Origin: DASUAS01 sp963750045
Lineage (GTDB): Bacteria; Actinomycetota; Acidimicrobiia; IMCC26256; DASPTH01
Assembly: GCA_963750045.1 (NCBI GenBank)
Contig: CAVVPD010000002.1
Location: 248,001 to 312,000 of the forward strand
Reading direction: 5' to 3'
Length of the DNA: 64,000 bases
Shown here: positions 61,688 through 64,000 of the stretch, piece by piece
How the letters are laid out: each line of letters starts with the position of its first letter
How positions within the stretch are numbered: position 1 is the first letter of the stretch
Made by a program: the position numbers and the translations under genes
Notes under the pieces: model-generated
Databases searched by the model: none
What the model saw: the letters and a program-made list of their open reading frames with translations, nothing else
Told to the model about the DNA's origin: nothing

Positions 61688-62212
61688 CACGCACGCTCGG
61701 CCCCGATGAGCGCGGTCACCATGGTGCACGGGGCGTCGGACTCGTTGACCCACGAGTGCCGGCAGCCGTTGAGCACGACGCAGTCGCCGGCGCGGAGCAG
61801 GACCCGCGCGCCATGGTCGAGCTCGAGCCACACCTCACCGGAGATGATGACGTCGAAGTCGATCGTGTCGGTGGTGTGCGTACCCGGATGGTCGGGTTCC
61901 ATCAGCGCCGCGAGCCCGGGAAGCTTCTGCTCCATCTCCGCCTGCGCGGCCGCGAGGTCGAGGTCGGCCGGCGCGGTCGGTGCCCGCGGGCGGCAGCGTG
62001 ATGACGTCGAAGCGGAATCCGTGCGGTGGCGGGAGGTAGTCGGCGGTCGCCGGCGGCGAGCCATCGGTCGGGAGGGTGACGGGCTCGTCACTCCCCCAGA
62101 CCTTGACGAACGACGCACCGGGCATCAGTGCGACCGTGAGCGGATCGACATCGGTGTCGCTGACGAACACCGACGCGCCATCGGCGTCGGTGCCCGTGAC
62201 GACGCGTCTCAT
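61687..62212 (-). CDS. Cupin domain protein, frameshifted
   Basis: A protein of about 174 residues. The N-terminal part (RRVVTGTDADGASVFVSDTD, FVKVWGSDEPVTLPTDGSPP, FRFDVITLPPAG) precedes an indel near 61975. In the next frame follow LAALMEPDHPGTHTTDTIDF, DVIISGEVWLELDHGARVLL and RAGDCVVLNGCRHSWVNESD, a cupin with metal-binding His/Asp/Glu. Both halves match one family of actinobacterial cupins. It is divergent from the acyl-CoA dehydrogenase. Activity unknown. Confidence 0.82.
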
Positions 62213-62281
62213 GAGGGCCTTCCCATGAGCGGCGAGCCTACGACGCCGGTGGTCCACGAAGTGGGGCGCGAGACTGCGAGC

Positions 62282-63460
62282 ATGACGGACGTGAACACGG
62301 GTACCAACCTCCTCGACGAGGACCAGACGCTCATCGCGGACGCCCTCCGCGATCTGTGCGGCGGGTTCGACGACGACTACTGGGCGCGGTGCGACCGGGA
62401 GCACGAGTTCCCCTGGGACTTCTACGCCCGCATGGCCGAGGGTGGGTGGCTGGGGCTCGCCATCCCCGAGGAATACGGCGGCGGGGGTCGCGGCATCACC
62501 GAGGCCGCGGTGATGCTGCACGAGATCGCGGCGAGCGGCGCAGCGATGAACGGGTGCTCCGCCGTGCACCTCACGGTGTTCGGGCTCAACCCGGTCGTGA
62601 AGTTCGGCAACGACCGCCTGAAGGAGACGTTCCTCCCGCGTGCCGCGGCCGGCGACCTCCACGTCGCGTTCGGCGTCACCGAGCCCGACGCCGGCACCGA
62701 CACCGGCCGCATCACCACCCGCGCCGAACCCGACGGCAAGGGTGGATGGAAGATCCACGGCCGCAAGATCTGGACGAGCAAGGCCCTCGAGTCCGAGGTC
62801 GTCCTCCTCGTTGCCCGCACCGGCGACAAGGACAGCGGGCTCAAGGGCCTCAGCCTGTTCCTCGCCGACCTCGACCCGGACTACGTCGACATCCGCGCCA
62901 TCCCGAAGCTCGGGCGCAACGCGGTGGCCTCGTGCGAGGTCGCGTACGACGGGTTGCCGGTCGAGGCGTGGCGCCTCATCGGCGAGGAGCACGACGGCTT
63001 CAAGCTCCTGCTCCACGGCCTCAACCCGGAGCGCGTTCTCCTGTCGTCCGAGGCGTGCGGGATCGGCGAGGTCGCCCTCGACCGCGCGGTCGCGTACGCG
63101 AAGGAGCGCATCGTCTTCGACCGGCCCATCGGCGCCAACCAGGCGATCAGCCATCCGCTGGCCCAGGCTCGCGCCCAGCTCCAGGCAGCCTGGATGATGG
63201 CGCTGCACGCCGGCCGTCGCTATGACGCCGGGCTCGAATGCGGCGAGGCCGCCAACACCGCGAAGTACCTCGCCGCGGAGGCGTCGTTCTTCGCCGCCGA
63301 CCGGGCGGTGCAAACGCTCGGGGGCATGGGATACGCCACCGAGTATCACGTCGAGCGATACTGGCGGGAAGCCCGCTTGCAGCGCATCGCGCCCGTCACC
63401 CAGGAAATGACGCTCAACTACCTCGCGCAGAACGTCATGGGCCTGCCGCGCAGCTACTGA
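62282..63460 (+). CDS. Acyl-CoA dehydrogenase
   Basis: A 392-residue FAD enzyme that oxidises acyl-CoA thioesters to enoyl-CoA. LGLAIPEEYGGGGRGITEAA, VAFGVTEPDAGTDTGRITTR (FAD/substrate loop), IHGRKIWTSKALESEVVLLV, RIVFDRPIGANQAISHPLAQ and the C-terminal LGGMGYATEYHVERYWREAR then LQRIAPVTQEMTLNYLAQNV are ACAD signatures. The catalytic Glu position in the usual long/short-chain sense is not evident near the C-terminus, where the sequence reads VTQEMT; the Glu there may serve. ATG at 62282 is used; one at 62225 is possible. Confidence 0.94.
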   Translation: MTDVNTGTNLLDEDQTLIADALRDLCGGFDDDYWARCDREHEFPWDFYARMAEGGWLGLAIPEEYGGGGRGITEAAVMLHEIAASGAAMNGCSAVHLTVFGLNPVVKFGNDRLKETFLPRAAAGDLHVAFGVTEPDAGTDTGRITTRAEPDGKGGWKIHGRKIWTSKALESEVVLLVARTGDKDSGLKGLSLFLADLDPDYVDIRAIPKLGRNAVASCEVAYDGLPVEAWRLIGEEHDGFKLLLHGLNPERVLLSSEACGIGEVALDRAVAYAKERIVFDRPIGANQAISHPLAQARAQLQAAWMMALHAGRRYDAGLECGEAANTAKYLAAEASFFAADRAVQTLGGMGYATEYHVERYWREARLQRIAPVTQEMTLNYLAQNVMGLPRSY

Positions 63461-63526
63461 ACTCGACCCCGGGGGGATCATGACCACCGAAGAACCGACG
63501 CTCGCGTTCCTCGATCGTCCGCAATT

Positions 63527-63986
63527 CGGGCGAGAGGACGGTGCCAGTGGGGTTGTTCGGCGTGCACACGAACACGAGCCGCGTGCGGCTGTTCACGGCA
63601 TCGCCCATCGCTTTGAGGTCGTAGGTGTGGTCACGCGGCGCACGACGGCGTCCGCTCGCTGTGCCTGGATGGGGTAGGCCTCGAACGAGGGCGACCCGAA
63701 GACCACCTCGTCACCGGGTTCGACCGTCGTGAGGAGCAGGTGCTGGCACAGCTGCACGGACCCGTTGCCGACCAGCACCTGGGTGGGGTCCAGGCCGTGG
63801 AGGCCTGCGAGGACCTCCTGCAGCGCGGCGGCGTGGTTGTCGGGGTAACCGGTTGGCACCCGCTCTCGCGGCCGTCGCCGCCTCGATCGCCGCCGGCAGG
63901 GGCCCGAACGGCACCTCCTCCGACGTGTGCTTCACCGGCGGGACGTATCTCGGGATGTCGGCGAGGGTCCTGCGGGTGCGGATCAC
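63527..63986 (-). pseudogene. C-terminally truncated, frameshifted hisC-like aminotransferase
   Basis: A second histidinol-phosphate-aminotransferase-like gene starts GTG-IRTRRTLADIPRYVPPVK and EEVPFGPLPAAIEAA. It then breaks near 63850 (one extra T), reads YPDNHAAALQEVLAGLHGLD, VLVGNGSVQLCQHLLLTTVE and VVFGSPSFEAYPIQAQRADA, breaks again near 63635, and gives NSRTRLVFVCTPNNPTGTVL. Here family similarity stops, about 150 residues before the normal end, so the catalytic lysine is missing. The remaining bases to the acyl-CoA dehydrogenase stop encode nothing similar. It parallels the complete hisC at 50459-51551. Confidence 0.8.
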
Positions 63987-64000
63987 GCCAACATCTCGGT

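Overview
The window is very GC-rich, gene-dense DNA with short intergenic gaps, many GTG/TTG starts and many 1-4 bp start/stop overlaps. Gene content and order point to an actinobacterium: a run from metG through tatD, rpfB, ksgA, ispE, glmU, prs, rplY, pth, mfd and mazG to eno, ftsB, DUF501 and ppx; the mini-ribosomal proteins bS22 and bL37; and the actinobacterial form of phosphoserine aminotransferase. The secreted protease with repeated RILD[TS]R modules and the abundance of acyl-CoA genes suggest class Acidimicrobiia, but that placement is inference.

Layout. 0-10.5 kb: small and accessory genes (MATE exporter, acyltransferase plus epimerase pair, oligoribonuclease, a TetR/SRPBCC unit with a clear operator-promoter, DUF952, glyoxalase-fold protein, PLP aminotransferase). 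10.5-34.4 kb: the conserved housekeeping cluster, almost all on the minus strand, read ychF, DUF192, rsmI, metG, tatD, rpfB, ksgA, ispE, then glmU, prs, rplY, pth, mfd, a SurA-like protein, mazG, eno, ftsB, DUF501 and ppx. A cytochrome P450 and a pirin interrupt it on the plus strand. A tRNA-Gln, the bS22 gene and a 62-bp minisatellite sit in its middle. 34.4-43.4 kb: a large secreted subtilase, bL37, a thioesterase abutting a 5'-truncated SIMPL gene, a five-PAS GGDEF/EAL protein and phosphoglycerate mutase. 43.5-50.5 kb: an FAD-linked oxidase bracketed by a 23-bp repeat, a molybdopterin oxidoreductase/cytochrome b pair, an M20 peptidase, serC, an FAH-family hydrolase and an XRE regulator. 50.5-55.7 kb: hisC and the sulfate-activation genes cysD-cysN-cysC. 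55.8-64 kb: fatty-acid and CoA metabolism (SDR, acyl-CoA ligase, enoyl-CoA hydratase, acyl-CoA dehydrogenase), a coiled-coil protein, a cupin and a truncated second hisC.

A strong theme is broken reading frames. At least a dozen genes, many normally essential (ftsB, prs, glmU, ispE, ksgA, ychF, hisC, cysC, cysN), are split by single indels while both halves keep full family similarity. This is best explained by uncorrected sequence errors rather than by decay, so such genes are annotated over their full span. True decay is likelier for the SIMPL fragment, the C-terminally missing hisC copy and a DUF2254-like remnant.

I found no mobile element, CRISPR array, phage or obvious defence island. 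The most original signals are non-coding or architectural: the minisatellite growing out of the bS22 stop codon, an S-box-like sequence pointing antisense into cysC, the TetR operator pair, repeats flanking the FAD oxidase, 61-residue repeats on the cytoplasmic side of RpfB, and the triple RILD[TS]R tail of the protease.
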